From Tenebrio molitor (Eukaryota > Arthropoda > Insecta > Coleoptera > Tenebrionidae), in contig NC_091046.1 in the NCBI RefSeq assembly GCF_963966145.1, positions 24,304,001-24,368,000 on the forward strand: a stretch of DNA of 64,000 nt, read 5' to 3'. This document shows, piece after piece, positions 43,330 through 53,955 of this stretch. Below the pieces are notes generated by a model. That model did not search any database, had not been told where the DNA came from, and saw nothing but the letters and a program-made list of their open reading frames with translations. Both the position numbers and the translations under genes were made by a program. Within the stretch, counting starts at the first letter, position 1. Each line of letters starts with the position of its first letter.

Positions 43330-43580
43330 TATTAAATAACTGTTAATTATTTAAAAAAAAAAAGTTGCACTAAACAAATACGAAAAGACAGTTGAACGTA
43401 ACAATGAAATAATTTTGCATTTTGCTACTCATCCTCGTCATCGTCGCTGTTTTCCAAGTCCGAATCCGAATCTTCAACCAAATTAACAATAGGTATAAAC
43501 CTATTATAAAATTGGGGATATGTCATGGATGCTAAAGTTTCCCATAAGCCTTGTCCTTGTCCTTCATTTAAAATTTTGTA

Positions 43581-44929
43581 CAGTTGCGGCCCCTACAAAC
43601 TCAGACAGTGTGACAAATAAAAAATGTTGGCTGTGTAACATGGTCCTAAAATTGAAGTTTATAAAATGTCACCCAACTGAAAGAAAGTCAGTGGCGTATA
43701 AAATAAAGAATTTGAAAAATTGAACAAATCAAATACAATAAAGTTAATATTTTATTGTATCACCGTTACCATCTATGACCATTTGGAGTCTCCTCGGTAT
43801 TGACAGAACTGTGCGTTGTACACAATCCACAGATATTTGCTCCCATGTATCCGAGATACTTTGAATTAATTCTTGACGATTTTGGGGCAAGATCTTAGTA
43901 TTAATTTCTTTGGCCATGATACCCCAAATATTTTCGATGGGGTTGAGGTCTGGGCTTCTCGCTGGCCAGTCTAATGTGGTTACTTCATTAGTTTGCAAAA
44001 AATCTCTTATTAGATGCGCTGTATGAATAGGGCAATTATCCTGTTGGAATACAAAATTATTTCCAAAAATGGGTAGAATTGAAGGTAACAGTGCTTGCTC
44101 CAGAATATCTCTATAAACTAAAGCTGTCAATCGTTCTTCCACTATAACACATATTCCCGTTCCACGGGAACTCACCCACCCCCAAACATTCACAGAAAAA
44201 CGTCCACTACGCTTAATTTTATGAACATATTGTTCAGAAAATCGTTCACCAACTGGTCTATAAACACGAACCCGTCCATTACTGCATGATTGAAAAGTTT
44301 TTTCATCTGAAAAGACTACGTTTTCCCAAAAGTTGACATTGTTTATATGTTGAAAGGCGAAACGCAGTCTTTCTTCTTTATTTGCTACTGACAAAAATAT
44401 CTTATTGGCCGCGCTTCGATTTCGTAGTTCACTCTCTTTTATTCTTTTTCGACTGGTTCTTATGGAACCAGGAAAATTGGTTTCCACTTTTGCTCTTATT
44501 GCGGTACTAAAAGGGTGCTCCCTTAGAAAATTAACTAAACGCATATCTTCACCAGGGTTTGATATTCTCTGCCGCTCTGAAAGAGTTTACGACATTTTAA
44601 GATCATCTCGTAAGATTACGTTGTCGTTTTCTTCTAATAATTCCAGTTTCCTCAATTTTTCGTTTTGCCAAAAGTACCGTGTTTTTATCAACGTTTATTT
44701 CATTTGCGATGTGCCTAATGCTCATACCGTCCTCTAGTCTAGTTCTAATTATCGACTTTTGCAGTTCGTTTAATTGAGGCATTGTAAAAATTGTGCACGC
44801 TTCTGACTTACAAAAAACTGACACTGACATTGCCATACCGGATAAAAGTCAAATGTACACATTACAAATTTTTTGAATTTGGCAGAATGTGTCAAAAGCC
44901 GGTGTCTGAGTTTGTAGGGGCCGCAATTG
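43581..44929 (-). mobile_element. Tc1-type transposon, 1349 bp
   Basis: The TIR is CA(G/A)TTGCGGCCCCTACAAAC, continuing TCAGAC, flanked by TA. It contains one transposase gene on the minus strand. The uninterrupted target is visible at about 1230 in the 838-1498 element. Confidence 0.9.
43744..44836 (-). pseudogene. Tc1-type transposase with intact DDE but a frameshift
   Basis: The first frame (44836-44603) contains the HTH: MPQLNELQKSIIRTRLEDGM, IRHIANEINVDKNTVLLAKR. A frameshift near 44610 and a stop separate it from the second frame (44544-43744, 266 residues). That frame has FSDEKTFQSC with the first Asp, FVFQQDNCPIHTAHL with the second, and WPARSPDLNPIENIWG with the Glu, so the DD34E-type triad is intact. 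The enzyme cuts and pastes the element into TA. Total length near 340 residues is normal for Tc1. Confidence 0.85.
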
Positions 44930-45486
44930 TACATACTCCTGGGACTGAAGCCTGTACAGCACTTAGGGAGAGTTTTATTTTAGATTAGAATTTACCGAAA
45001 AAACATCCGCCACTGCTTCTACAATTTTGTAGGTACTTTTCGTACTTGCGTTTCCATTATCCCCATGAGTAATTTCTTTTATACCGACAGAGCTGATGAC
45101 GAATTTAATTTAGGAAAGGTATTTTATTAATTGTACTATTTGAATATTAGTGAATCTGGAATCGAGAGTCACCAAGGGCGTTTGCGGTTATTTTACTACT
45201 GCGCAGCACATGATATTTGCAAAAAATTAATCCCAAAAAACATACTTTTTCTTCAAACGTCCGTAAATTATGACATTATCCAGCTGCTTTGATAATGCTA
45301 AAGTGTCACAGATAAAGTTATTATCTCCGCTGAGGGCGTCCGTGAAGTTATTATCTCCGCTGATAAGCGGCAGTAAAGTAAACTAGCTAAATCATTTGAA
45401 ATTCGTACCTGGTTTCTTAACATGTCTTAAATAATTTGATATGAAGGTTTGAAGAAAAAATAGTATATGTTATTCGGAGCAAAAAT

Positions 45487-45562
45487 AGTTTTATGTGCTT
45501 TGGCTGGTTTGTCTGCCTCACTGCGTTCGGCAGCCAATCTACCAGCCGCAGCACATAAAACT
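45487..45562. repeat. Imperfect palindrome
   Basis: Arms AGTTTTATGTGCT and AGCACATAAAACT, GGCTGGT and ACCAGCC, CTGCC and GGCAG. The loop is TCACTGCGTTC. The flank AAAAAATAGTATAT resembles the outer arm of the palindrome at 48051-48199. Confidence 0.8.
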
Positions 45563-45632
45563 TTTTTTTTCACGATCGGGAGTAGAAATCAACTTTTCGG
45601 ATGTCAACATCGTGACAGAAGTAGAGCATTTT

Positions 45633-45675
45633 CTCCCTAGGGAGCAAATATTTGCAAATATTGCTCCCTAGGGAG
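45633..45675. repeat. Near-perfect palindrome
   Basis: CTCCCTAGGGAGCAA and its inverse surround TATTTGCAAATA-type sequence. The arms are themselves palindromic (CTCCCTAGGGAG). Confidence 0.8.
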
Positions 45676-45717
45676 TTTTCATTTTTTTGACAGTTGTGAC
45701 AAAAATATACGATAAGT

Positions 45718-46640
45718 CAAGGCGGTCTTAAGTTACAGGCCTGGACACTGGCTGTGTTGCCACATTCCCTGGTAGGCCATTCCATGACCTACGGTGTTAC
45801 AAAAATTTTGAAACCAATAGACATTTAAAATAAATTTTGACAAGTCCTTGATCAAATTCGTCAAACTGAATTAAAAATGTCATTTAAGTGTTGCGTATCA
45901 AATTGCAACTCAAATTATGCGTCTTCTTCTTCAAATTACGTAGGTAGCTAAATACTTTTATATAAGTATCCATCAAATGAGGAAACGAAGCCAATTTGGA
46001 AGAGATTTTAAAAATCGAATAGTGAAGAATTCGCAAAAGTAGCCATGCTTGTGCTAAAGATTTTAGCGGAACAGTTATTTATCAATGGGGACAAAATGAA
46101 GCGACTTGTGCCAAACGCGGTTCCAATAACTTCTAATTACGAAGAAATTACACTTTGGGAAGAAATAATCAAAATTAGTAATGACGACACAATCACTGGA
46201 GAAAATCTTTTGGTTTTAAAAACGAATATTGAAATGAGACTGGGAAGCAAGTTACAAGAAATGGGATGGGATTTAGGCAATGGGGAGAACAAATTGTTAT
46301 GTTTAAGTTGGAAATGCCCACCTCGCGTTAGTTTATAACCAAACAGTTTCAATAGTCCGGAACACAGCAGAGCATCTGAAATTTGATCAGTAATGAGCAC
46401 TGTTATTTTTCTGTCCCTAAGGTGGTTTTAAACTATATGTTACAATGCGATTACGCATTTTTGAACTGTCGTAAAATTAGATCACTCATATTTGACAAAT
46501 GTAAATACAATGACAAGTTTAGTGGATTTCGATTTTTTTCACTAAATGTTGGTGAAGCAATGTTGTCAGACTGTGGTAGGCCATTCCATAGCACACTGTC
46601 TTTGGTCAGTGTCATGGCCTGGTAAATGTAGATCGCCTTG
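45718..46640 (+). mobile_element. THAP-bearing, P-like TIR element, 923 bp
   Basis: Inverted ends CAAGGCG(G/A)TCT, then a mismatch stretch, then CAGGCC..GACACTG and, deeper, GGTAGGCCATTCC and its inverse. The flanks GATAAGT are identical on both sides (45711-45717, 46641-46647). The interior carries a decayed THAP domain, the DNA-binding module of P-element transposases. The catalytic region is not visible. Confidence 0.65.
45877..46338 (+). pseudogene. THAP-domain protein relic
   Basis: It begins MSFKCCVSNCNSNYA, the CX2-4C start of a THAP zinc finger. Frames with stops continue through YPSNEETKPIWKRF, and then QLFINGDKMKRLVPNAVPIT, the typical THAP end with the conserved AVP box. The second Cys-His pair has been lost by mutation in the segment LVLKILAEQ. 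The remaining codons to 46338 are unidentified. The position between TIRs suggests a P-like transposase N-terminus. Confidence 0.6.
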
Positions 46641-46757
46641 GATAAGTGCAAAAAGTGTAATTTAAATACAAATAAAACCCAACAAGTTATTTATATTGAA
46701 AACTATATTTATGAATGTGGAACACTAATTCACTATAATCAATAAAACAAATTATAT

Positions 46758-47859
46758 TTATTTATTTACATTCACGGTGAATGATACCGAAGCACAATTT
46801 TTAAATTTAATGTTAGCTGGCAAATCACACAAAACATTTTCTTTGGATGTTAAGTTTATAGTTTCTTGGTTTGTACTGTTGGTCGAAGTCCCGGCTTGTA
46901 GTACCTGGTTTGCAATCTTGGTTTTGTTTTGAACGGAGTCTTGTATATACCCCTCAGCCACCGCTGTTGATTTCCAGCCCCCGTGCCGTTTGATAGTGGT
47001 GATATCCGCCCCCGAGTCTGCCAGCAAAGTAGCTGAAGATCTGCGCAAGCAGTGGCCGGTGTACATCGATGGATTTGGTAGATCCAAATAGGTTGCGATT
47101 ATGCTTGGTATCTTATCAAACGTGTTTTTGCCAACTGGTTGCGATGTACATTTCCCTCCTTTATAAAAAATAAAAAAACGACGGTGGCTAACATTAGAGG
47201 GGCGAAGGTCCGCGTACTTGCGAAATAAACCAATGAAATCTACCTTGCCTTCAATATTAGTTACCACAAAAACTCGTGGTATCTTAGTTTTTGTTTTCGG
47301 AATTTTTATGATTAAAGATGAATTTGAAGTTTCAATATCATCAACCGTAACATTTGTAAGCTCATCTGAACGACATGCACCCGCAATACCAAAAATCAAG
47401 GCAATCTAAAATGTTAAGTAAAATAATTTAGTCTAAATAATTTTTGTATGATTTTACCTTAATCATTAAATACTCGTTGTCATTTGCTGCAGATAAAAAA
47501 ATCTCCATTTGATCTCTTGTTAGGACTTTAGATTTTTTCGCTTGATAACCGTCCGAATTTCTTTTCAAAAATGCCATCAATTTTGGATACTTGCTTATAT
47601 CAATGTTTGTGTTGACTATTAGAGACGACCTTATCATGGAGTATTGGGCCCATAACGTAGAGGATTTATAATCTTTGGATTTTTCGCTAAAATACGCTAG
47701 CGAAACGTTCTCGGTATAAATGCGTGCTTTTTTTTCCACACACTACTCTCTAAATCGGTTGTAAGCGGCATCGTACAACTTTCTTGATTTGTTTGGCAAG
47801 AGATTCAGAACCGCTGAAGAAGCGGCCTCAATTATTTCGAGGGGTTCTTCGTTTTCCAT
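46758..47859 (-). pseudogene. Tyrosine recombinase (Crypton-type), nearly intact
   Basis: Exon 1 (47859-47458) encodes the SAM-like N-terminal domain: LLPNKSRKLYDAAYNRFRE, then one in-frame TAG where related copies have Trp, then CVEKKARIYTENVSLAYFSE and SSTLWAQYSMIRSSL. A 52-bp GT-AG intron (47457-47406) follows. Exon 2 (47405-46758) has the catalytic domain: IFGIAGACRSDEL with the first Arg, KTKTKIPRV with a candidate Lys, TGHCLRRSSATLL with HxxR, and GGWKSTAVAEGYI with Trp and the nucleophilic Tyr. The total is 349 codons plus stop, normal for a Crypton recombinase. Such enzymes cut and rejoin DNA through a phosphotyrosine link without a reverse transcriptase. Only the TAG blocks it. Confidence 0.85.
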
Positions 47860-48050
47860 TTACGCAAAGTCACGTAAAACACAAAATTTTCGGAAAATTC
47901 AACTTTGTTTATTAAGGAATTTGTGTTGTCAAGGCATAAATCTCAAAGACTACTAATTCCATTAAATTCATCGAAAGATGACAACTCATTTGTCATCATT
48001 TTTTTATTCTTAAAATTTGAGATTTTTGTGCTATTTCTACTCCCTACCGT

Positions 48051-48199
48051 GAAAAAAATAGTGTATATATACTTCTGGAGAGAATGCTCATTTTTCCCTC
48101 GGTACTTTGTAGCCCTCGGGCTTCGCCCTCTGGCTACAAACTGCACCTTAGGAAAAATCATGCATTTCTCTCCCTCAATATATAATATACTATTTTTTG
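48051..48199. repeat. 149-bp palindrome upstream of recombinase gene
   Basis: Arms AAAAAATAGTGTATATATA with TATATAATATACTATTTTTT, GGAGAGAATGC with GCATTTCTCTCC, ATTTTTCC with GGAAAAAT, TTGTAGCC with GGCTACAA. The loop is CTCGGGCTTCGCCCTCT. It ends 191 bp before the ATG at 47859 (minus strand). Confidence 0.85.
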
Positions 48200-48925
48200 C
48201 TCCTCATAACATAATGGGTCGTATGCATAAACCATTAGCAAATGCTTTTACTTGTATTAGTAAGAGATAGAAATACATGGACTCTATTAGATAGAAAAAG
48301 ACAAATATATAGTATAAGCAAATGCTTATTCTTATTCATACTACCCAATAAATCATAACATAATATACTCTTAGGCAACTTGAAATTATATTAATTTTTT
48401 AGTTTAACATTTATAGATTACAGAAATAAAAATGCCAGATTATTTGGACGGTTTTGAAGTAGAGCTTGACTGCCTCAAAGTCATTTTTTTAGTCTACGCA
48501 AAAAATATACTTTAGGCAGTCTGAAATTTTTATGGCAGATTTATTAATTGATATTAAAAATATGTGCAACAAAGCCAGACGAATACGAGGGTTTTAAATA
48601 ATTACCCGACGCGATTAAACATTTTTTGTTCGACACTGTAATGATTTGAATACATAACTTTTTCCGCCAAATATTCGAACCTGCGCAAAACGGTAACAAA
48701 TGTGGTCGTGATCGTCATCGAATCGGAGGAGCCCTACGTTGTGATTTTCTTTTGGCGGAAAAGGTTCGGAATGCAAACGATGAGGGTTCCAGTTGGAAGA
48801 GTGCCGCAAATAAAACACACATGTGAGGGACGCAAAATACCTTTTATTAAAAATGCCTGTAATAACTTTGATGAAAAAAAATTGGTATTACTCATATTTT
48901 ACAATTCGATTAATGACAAAAACAA
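48200..48925. other. AT-rich spacer, nothing recognised
   Basis: It contains two similar segments near 48470 and 48520 (a TGCCTCAAAG / TTTAGGCAGTCTG motif). No gene was found. Confidence 0.35.
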
Positions 48926-50321
48926 TGTTTAATTTGGAACTACGCGGTCAAGGTACGCCAACTGGAGCTTAGAGCTGGAGGTAACAAACTCTCGGCCGCG
49001 AGGGGACTCAGAAGAATTATCTGAATCATCTTGAACCCAAGCGACGTTTATAGATATTCGGAGTATTAATGAACGTCAGACTATTTCGCCGACCAAGCAA
49101 AAGTGACAGAGCGTCTCGGGGTCGTACGATTAGCATCACTAAACCGCATAAGCAAAGATTTAGATCCACCGTCCCCAACCAACCGTTTCCCGACAAGACC
49201 CCGAAGTCCCTATAACCTCGACGGAAGCTTCACGAAAACATCCCGCCGCCGCATAAGCGAAGACTTAGGACCGCCTCCGCTAACGGATCTAAATAACCGT
49301 AGCTTCCACAGAAATTTACTAAACAACCCCACGACTTCCTGATTGTCACCTAGCTCCCATAGGGGCGCACTTACAACATTTTACTTTAACTTTTCCGAAA
49401 TCTAGCAACAACACAATGAAAAACCCGAGTTTAATTCAATCGAACCAAGCGTAACATTAAACGATGAGAAAATTCAACAAAACAAACCACAACATAAAGA
49501 AACGATAAAAAGAACAAAGCGGAACATTAAACAATGATCAAATAAAAGAGAACCAAGCGCGAAGTTAAACAATGATCAAATAAAAGAGAACAAAGCGCAA
49601 AGTTAAACAACGATAAAATAATAGAACTCTTTAAGATGGCACAAATATCAGTAAGCAATATAAATAACGAATACAATAATAGCTGGCAATACTAAACAAA
49701 AAAAAATGGCGGGTCGAGTGCCGTTAGGAAATGTTAGTGAATGCAAAACAAAATGGACGCACGCGGTTCGGACGACGGCTACTAATTTTCGAAATTAACA
49801 GATTACCAAAAAAACGAACCTCCCGGGAGAAACTTAGGGATAACGCTTAAAATTAACAAAATGGGCGCTTCTCGAAAGAAACAGCATGCAACAAAATGAT
49901 ATTTACAACATACCCTTACCACGTGGTCCTGGTCCAAAAAAAAAACACAAAAAGAAAACGAACGTGGGACAAATTACCCGAGATGAATTAAAACGTCGGA
50001 TTCCTCACAGGGACCCAAAATATCTACTCGGGACGGTAGTGTAATTGATTCAGATTTAACTTACAAATTTTGGAATATGGCTCGCTCTTCGCACGGTGCG
50101 TTCGTTTCGAAAAACCAAACAAAAAGTGACCTACCCCCTTCAACCACGCGCGCGAGAGACCGCTTCACCGCCGCTATATTTCCGCTCTCCCTGTTGCCAA
50201 CTCCCCAGGACTACCAACCCCATTCCTTAGTACCTAGTCTAGCCGCTAGTACGTTTACATTTGGCGCGCTCTCGTGGCGGTACCGGGATTTAAAATTTAA
50301 ATTTTAAACTGGGTCACTACA
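48926..50321 (-). mobile_element. Candidate solo LTR, about 1.4 kb
   Basis: A GC-richer block with sharp edges begins TGTTTAATTTGG and ends GTCACTACA. In minus orientation it reads TGTAGTGACCC ... AAATTAAACA, the usual LTR TG..CA pattern. Flanks ACAA and ACAC match at only three of four bases, so the TSD is imperfect. Coding frames (49103-49342, 50077-50307) have no known domain. Confidence 0.4.
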
Positions 50322-50324
50322 ACA

Positions 50325-50531
50325 CTGTCAGAATTTGAGAATGTTCTCCTATGTGAACGGATTTTGATAAATGTCACAACTTGTTAAAACGAAACGTCAA
50401 GCTAATTTTAAAGGTTTTAAGCGATTTGGAGCCTTTAAGGGGCTCGTCGAACAAAAAAACGTTGTATTCAACTCGTTCGTGTGTAAATTGGGCCTTTTCT
50501 GGCACGAGTGGGCCATTTTAAAACGCGAGTG
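50325..50531 (+). repeat. Repeat unit with palindromic module, orientation B
   Basis: It matches 15219-15440 inverted. After the shared flank GTCGAACAAAAAAACGTTGT and the arm ATTCAACTCG, the loop begins TTCGTGTGTAAATTGGGCC. The other copy has the reverse complement of this loop at the same place. The second arm is CGAGTGAAA, partly decayed. Confidence 0.8.
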
Positions 50532-51187
50532 AAACGAAATCATTGCCAACTGTCTAATTTTCATTTATTTTGTAAAAAAATCTAAAAAAAAAAGTTCCAG
50601 TTAGTTCGTCCATGGCCAACTTGATCTAGCTCTAGCTTCCGCTGCGCTCCATACGGCCGTCCCAATAAGGGTACAAAATTGATTCCGCTAACCTAAAAAA
50701 ATCGTTTGGTAACTCGGTCCAACTAGCGGAGAAAACTGTTAATAACAATGATTGACAGGCGACGGATTGGCGTATCTTTTCAAGTGTCAAGAAGTTTCAA
50801 AAAGATATGAAAATTTGTTTGGCGGAAAATGTGAACCGGCCTTGATACTATACCCTTTCAACTGTTTGAGAAAATTCGAAACTTAAGCAAACCAATTATT
50901 ATTGTTAATCGCAGTAACTACACTTCGCCGCAAAATTAACGCATAATTTAAAAAATTAATCGTATTCCATTTTACAAATTTTTTCACTGCTAGTTGGAAA
51001 CCAAAAATGTTCATTCAGATTATCTTCATGTTTTTGTGCGATATTCATTAAAAACCATTGATTAGTTTTTGTTAAATTCTAAAAAAAACAAAGTGTTGCA
51101 CTTTTTGCTCATTGGTATCGAAGAATTTTGCTACATATTTATTAACCAAGTGAGGTAGACATTGTTTCTGTCATATTTTATAATAAA

Positions 51188-51275
51188 ATGAATTGTAATC
51201 AACGACATTCAAGAAATCTTTCACCGGAAGAATGTACAGTGGCTGTAGCATTTTCCGAAAAAGGAAGAACGCAGC
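51188..51275 (+). pseudogene. Tc1 transposase, N-terminal part before the LTR
   Basis: MNCNQRHSRNLSPEECTVAV, then AFSEKGRTQ: the first helix of the HTH. The next residues (QSIAERFGVMQSTISRVINR) lie at 52801 onward, directly after the inserted LTR and its TSD, and restore the helix-turn-helix. The gene was therefore split by the LTR insertion. Confidence 0.75.
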
Positions 51276-52800
51276 TGTAGGACGGCGCAATGTGTGGCCG
51301 TGATTTTTCCGTTTTTGTTTCCTGTTTTAGTTCATAGTTTTAAGACGGTACACGTTACGTGATTGATACCGATTAGATTTCTTTGTTAAGAAAGCGTTAG
51401 GGATTGGGAAATAAACAGTCGTTCAGACACAAAATTCGATCGCTGTCGTTATTTGGAACCCGATTTTCCTGCAGAAGTTGTGGTGGTGTGAAAATATTCA
51501 ATAAGGTGAGTGTATCACTGACTGACCTGTTTCTGTTGGTGTTGTGGTGAGTTTACCTAGTTTAATAATTGATTTTGATAACGATCATGGCCATAATTAA
51601 ATACAATTAGGATTGTGAGTCTTCAAATGTTTTATAATTAATTGGGGGTCGCTGACTGGGGTCAGGACTGCCCGTGATCTACAAGTAATTGAGAGTTGCT
51701 GACTGAGATCAGGACCGCTCGTGATTAATAATAATAATTAATTGAGAGTCGCTGACCGAGATCAGGACTGCTCGCGATTGATATTTAATTGAGAGTCGCT
51801 GACTGAGATCAGGACTGCTCGTGAGTTATAATTAATTATGATAATGTTATTTTCACCATTGAGGGTGATCATGTTGTTAATTTAATTAGAGTTGTAATGA
51901 CAGTTGATGAGATTCCTAACTTTGATATGATTGAGCCCCGACATGTCGAGCTAATTAATTAGACTGTCCACCCTTCCTTTGTTTCCGGCAACTGTACACT
52001 AGCAGAGACCGTGGAGCTGCTAGTGGTGTGAAATTGATTGTGATCTATTGGACTGGCAGAGACCGGGGAGCTGCCAGTGGATGTGAGACAGATTGAGTGA
52101 GTCGCTGAGTGTTATCAGGGCTGCTCATCTGTGTATCGGGCGGAGCAAGTACTTGTACTCATTGCACACCTTCGTCGCGATGGTGATCACAATTGATTGA
52201 GGGTCGCTGAGTGTTATCAGGGCGCCTCGTTTGATTACAGTTGTTTATTGAGATGAGGACTGAGTCCTAGAGGGTTCTGTGTGAACCCTAGTCTTTCCCA
52301 TAACCCTGGACAGAGCTCAATTAGTTAATGTTAATTGATAATGACCTAAAGTACTAGAGCTCAATGAATATGTAATAATATTTGACAATCACCAAAGGTA
52401 TTAGGAGTTGACGTTGCGATGGTACCATATTTAAGGTGTGTGTGATTCATTATTGTAAATATGTGTTGGTTGTGCTCGAACAACACTTTCAGCGAACTGG
52501 TTACTCACCACCCCATTTTATTATTTTACAGGAGGTAAGCCTGTGATAGATGTGCAGACCACGATCACCTCGATCCACGACTCAAGCCGCCACGACACCA
52601 TTGTTAACGTAACGTTCACCCAATTATTTCATCTATTGACAATTACTAAATTACGACATCCTGACACTGCATCAAGTCTGATGTGTTATATTGATTGGTG
52701 ATTTGATTAGTATCAGTATTATTATTACTTTTGTGTGCTGTCTCTCTCTGCGAGAGTTATCTTTCTCGCACTCGCATCATAGCATTAGCATTTGCCTACA
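51276..52800 (+). mobile_element. Solo-LTR-like insertion, 1525 bp
   Basis: It begins TGTAGGACGG, ends TTTGCCTACA, and is flanked by the exact 4-bp repeat CAGC (51272-51275, 52801-52804). The TG..CA ends with a 6-bp inverted repeat and 4-bp TSD are those of a Gypsy-type LTR. An AATAAA-containing segment lies near 51410. I see no second LTR copy inside and no gag or pol. The plus orientation is a guess from that segment. Confidence 0.72.
51648..52235 (+). repeat. Interspersed roughly 30-bp repeats within the LTR
   Basis: At least four copies of AGTCGCTGACTGAGATCAGG, continuing ACTGCTCGTGA, occur between 51648 and 51835. Two variant copies (GTCGCTGAGTGTTATCAGGG) lie near 52105 and 52200. Spacing is irregular and the spacers are AT-rich and similar to each other, so this is not a CRISPR array. 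Confidence 0.75.
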
Positions 52801-53736
52801 CAGCAAAGTATTGCAGAACGTTTTGGTGTGATGCAATCAACCATTTCAAGAGTAATAAATCGGTACCTAGAAACTTGAATCAACAAAAGACGAACCGGGA
52901 AGGAGCGAAAACGAATAACAACGGCTAATCAAGACAGATTTTTAAGATTACAGACGTTAAGACAGAGGTTTGTAACAAGTACTAGCCTTCAAGAAGCCTT
53001 TTCTTTGAGGTATAACGCTCTGATCAGCCAAGACACAATTAGGAGAAGGTTAGCAGGACATCAGCTACTACCCTACGTTTCTGCTACTGGTCCACTTTTA
53101 ACGGCAGAACATCGTTTAGAATTTGCTCATGCACATTTAAACTGGCAAGAAGCTGATTGGGCTAGAGTGCTGTTTACGAACGAGTCTAGGTTTTGTAGAT
53201 TTTCCAATGACAGGCGTATGAGGGTTTATAGACGACCAGGGGAACTTTACGTTCAATGTAACATTGCTCAGGCCGTCAGTTATGGTGGAGGCTCAATTAT
53301 GGTTTGGGGTGGGATATCTTTAGAAGGCCGTACGGAGCTAGTAATTGTAAACCAGGGAAGGTTAACAGCAGACAGATACGTAACAACCATTTTGGAACCT
53401 CATGTTGTACCTTACGCACCTTACATCGGCGAAAATTCCATATTGATGAATGACAATGCTAGGCCTCACACAGCTCAGATAGTGAGACAGTACTTTCAGG
53501 AAGTTATAATTGTCACTATGAATTGGCCAGCTCGCAGCGCGGATTTGAATCCCATTGAACATTTATGGGACAATATGGGCAGAAGCCTAAAAACCTTGTA
53601 TCCACCTGCATTAAGTTTTGGTGATCTTGGAAACCACCTTACAGAAATTTGGAATATTATCGATCAAAATGACATTAGAACGTCGATATCGAGTATGGGT
53701 AGACGATGTGAAGCAGTTATTAATGCAAGAGGATGA
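52801..53736 (+). pseudogene. Tc1 transposase, main part; first catalytic Asp is Asn
   Basis: The frame resumes with QSIAERFGVMQSTISRVINR, a stop in RYLET*INKRR, ITTANQDRFLRLQTLRQRF, then an open 243-residue frame from 53005. It contains WARVLFTNESRFCRF, where the first catalytic residue of Tc1 (Asp in FTDES) is Asn; SILMNDNARPHTA with the second Asp; and WPARSADLNPIEHLWD with Glu. With the N-terminal part the protein would be about 340 residues. It is therefore broken three ways: an LTR insertion, a stop, and a catalytic substitution. Confidence 0.85.
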
Positions 53737-53955
53737 AACACGCGTTATTAAATTGTTTTTTTTTCGAATTTGATTTTGTTAAGCTTCAAAATACCCTGTA
53801 TATTTCTGTTTATTTAATTAAAAATTACAAAATAAATGCTTTACTATTATAACGTAACTTCATTTTTCATAATACATCATTTAAAATTAAAATTTACAGG
53901 CTTTTTTTAAGTTTTTAAACAGTATGCGTTAATTTTGCGGCGAAGTGTATATATA

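Larger units (their letters stand above)
41720..50610. mobile_element. Large TIR-bounded region related to the 661-bp element
   Basis: The left end is CATTTTTGTAATGACGAACT. The right end is its inverse, truncated after GTTAGTTCGTC. Shared interior with 838-1498 shows they are one family. Between the ends lie two recombinase genes, a Tc1 element, a THAP element, a candidate solo LTR and several palindromes. Whether the recombinases belong to the element or arrived later is unresolved: the small copy lacks 41886-43345 with a TGTT microhomology at the junction. Confidence 0.5.
50921..53947 (+). mobile_element. Tc1-type transposon split by an LTR
   Basis: The TIR CACTTCGCCGCAAAATTAAC (then GCATA) is present at both ends, flanked by TA. 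Without the 1529-bp LTR insertion plus TSD it is about 1.5 kb and has one transposase gene. Confidence 0.9.

Noticed and set aside
51648..52235. Regularly recurring repeats resembling a CRISPR array
   Set aside because: Spacers are short, AT-rich and similar to each other, spacing is irregular, and the context is an insect LTR.
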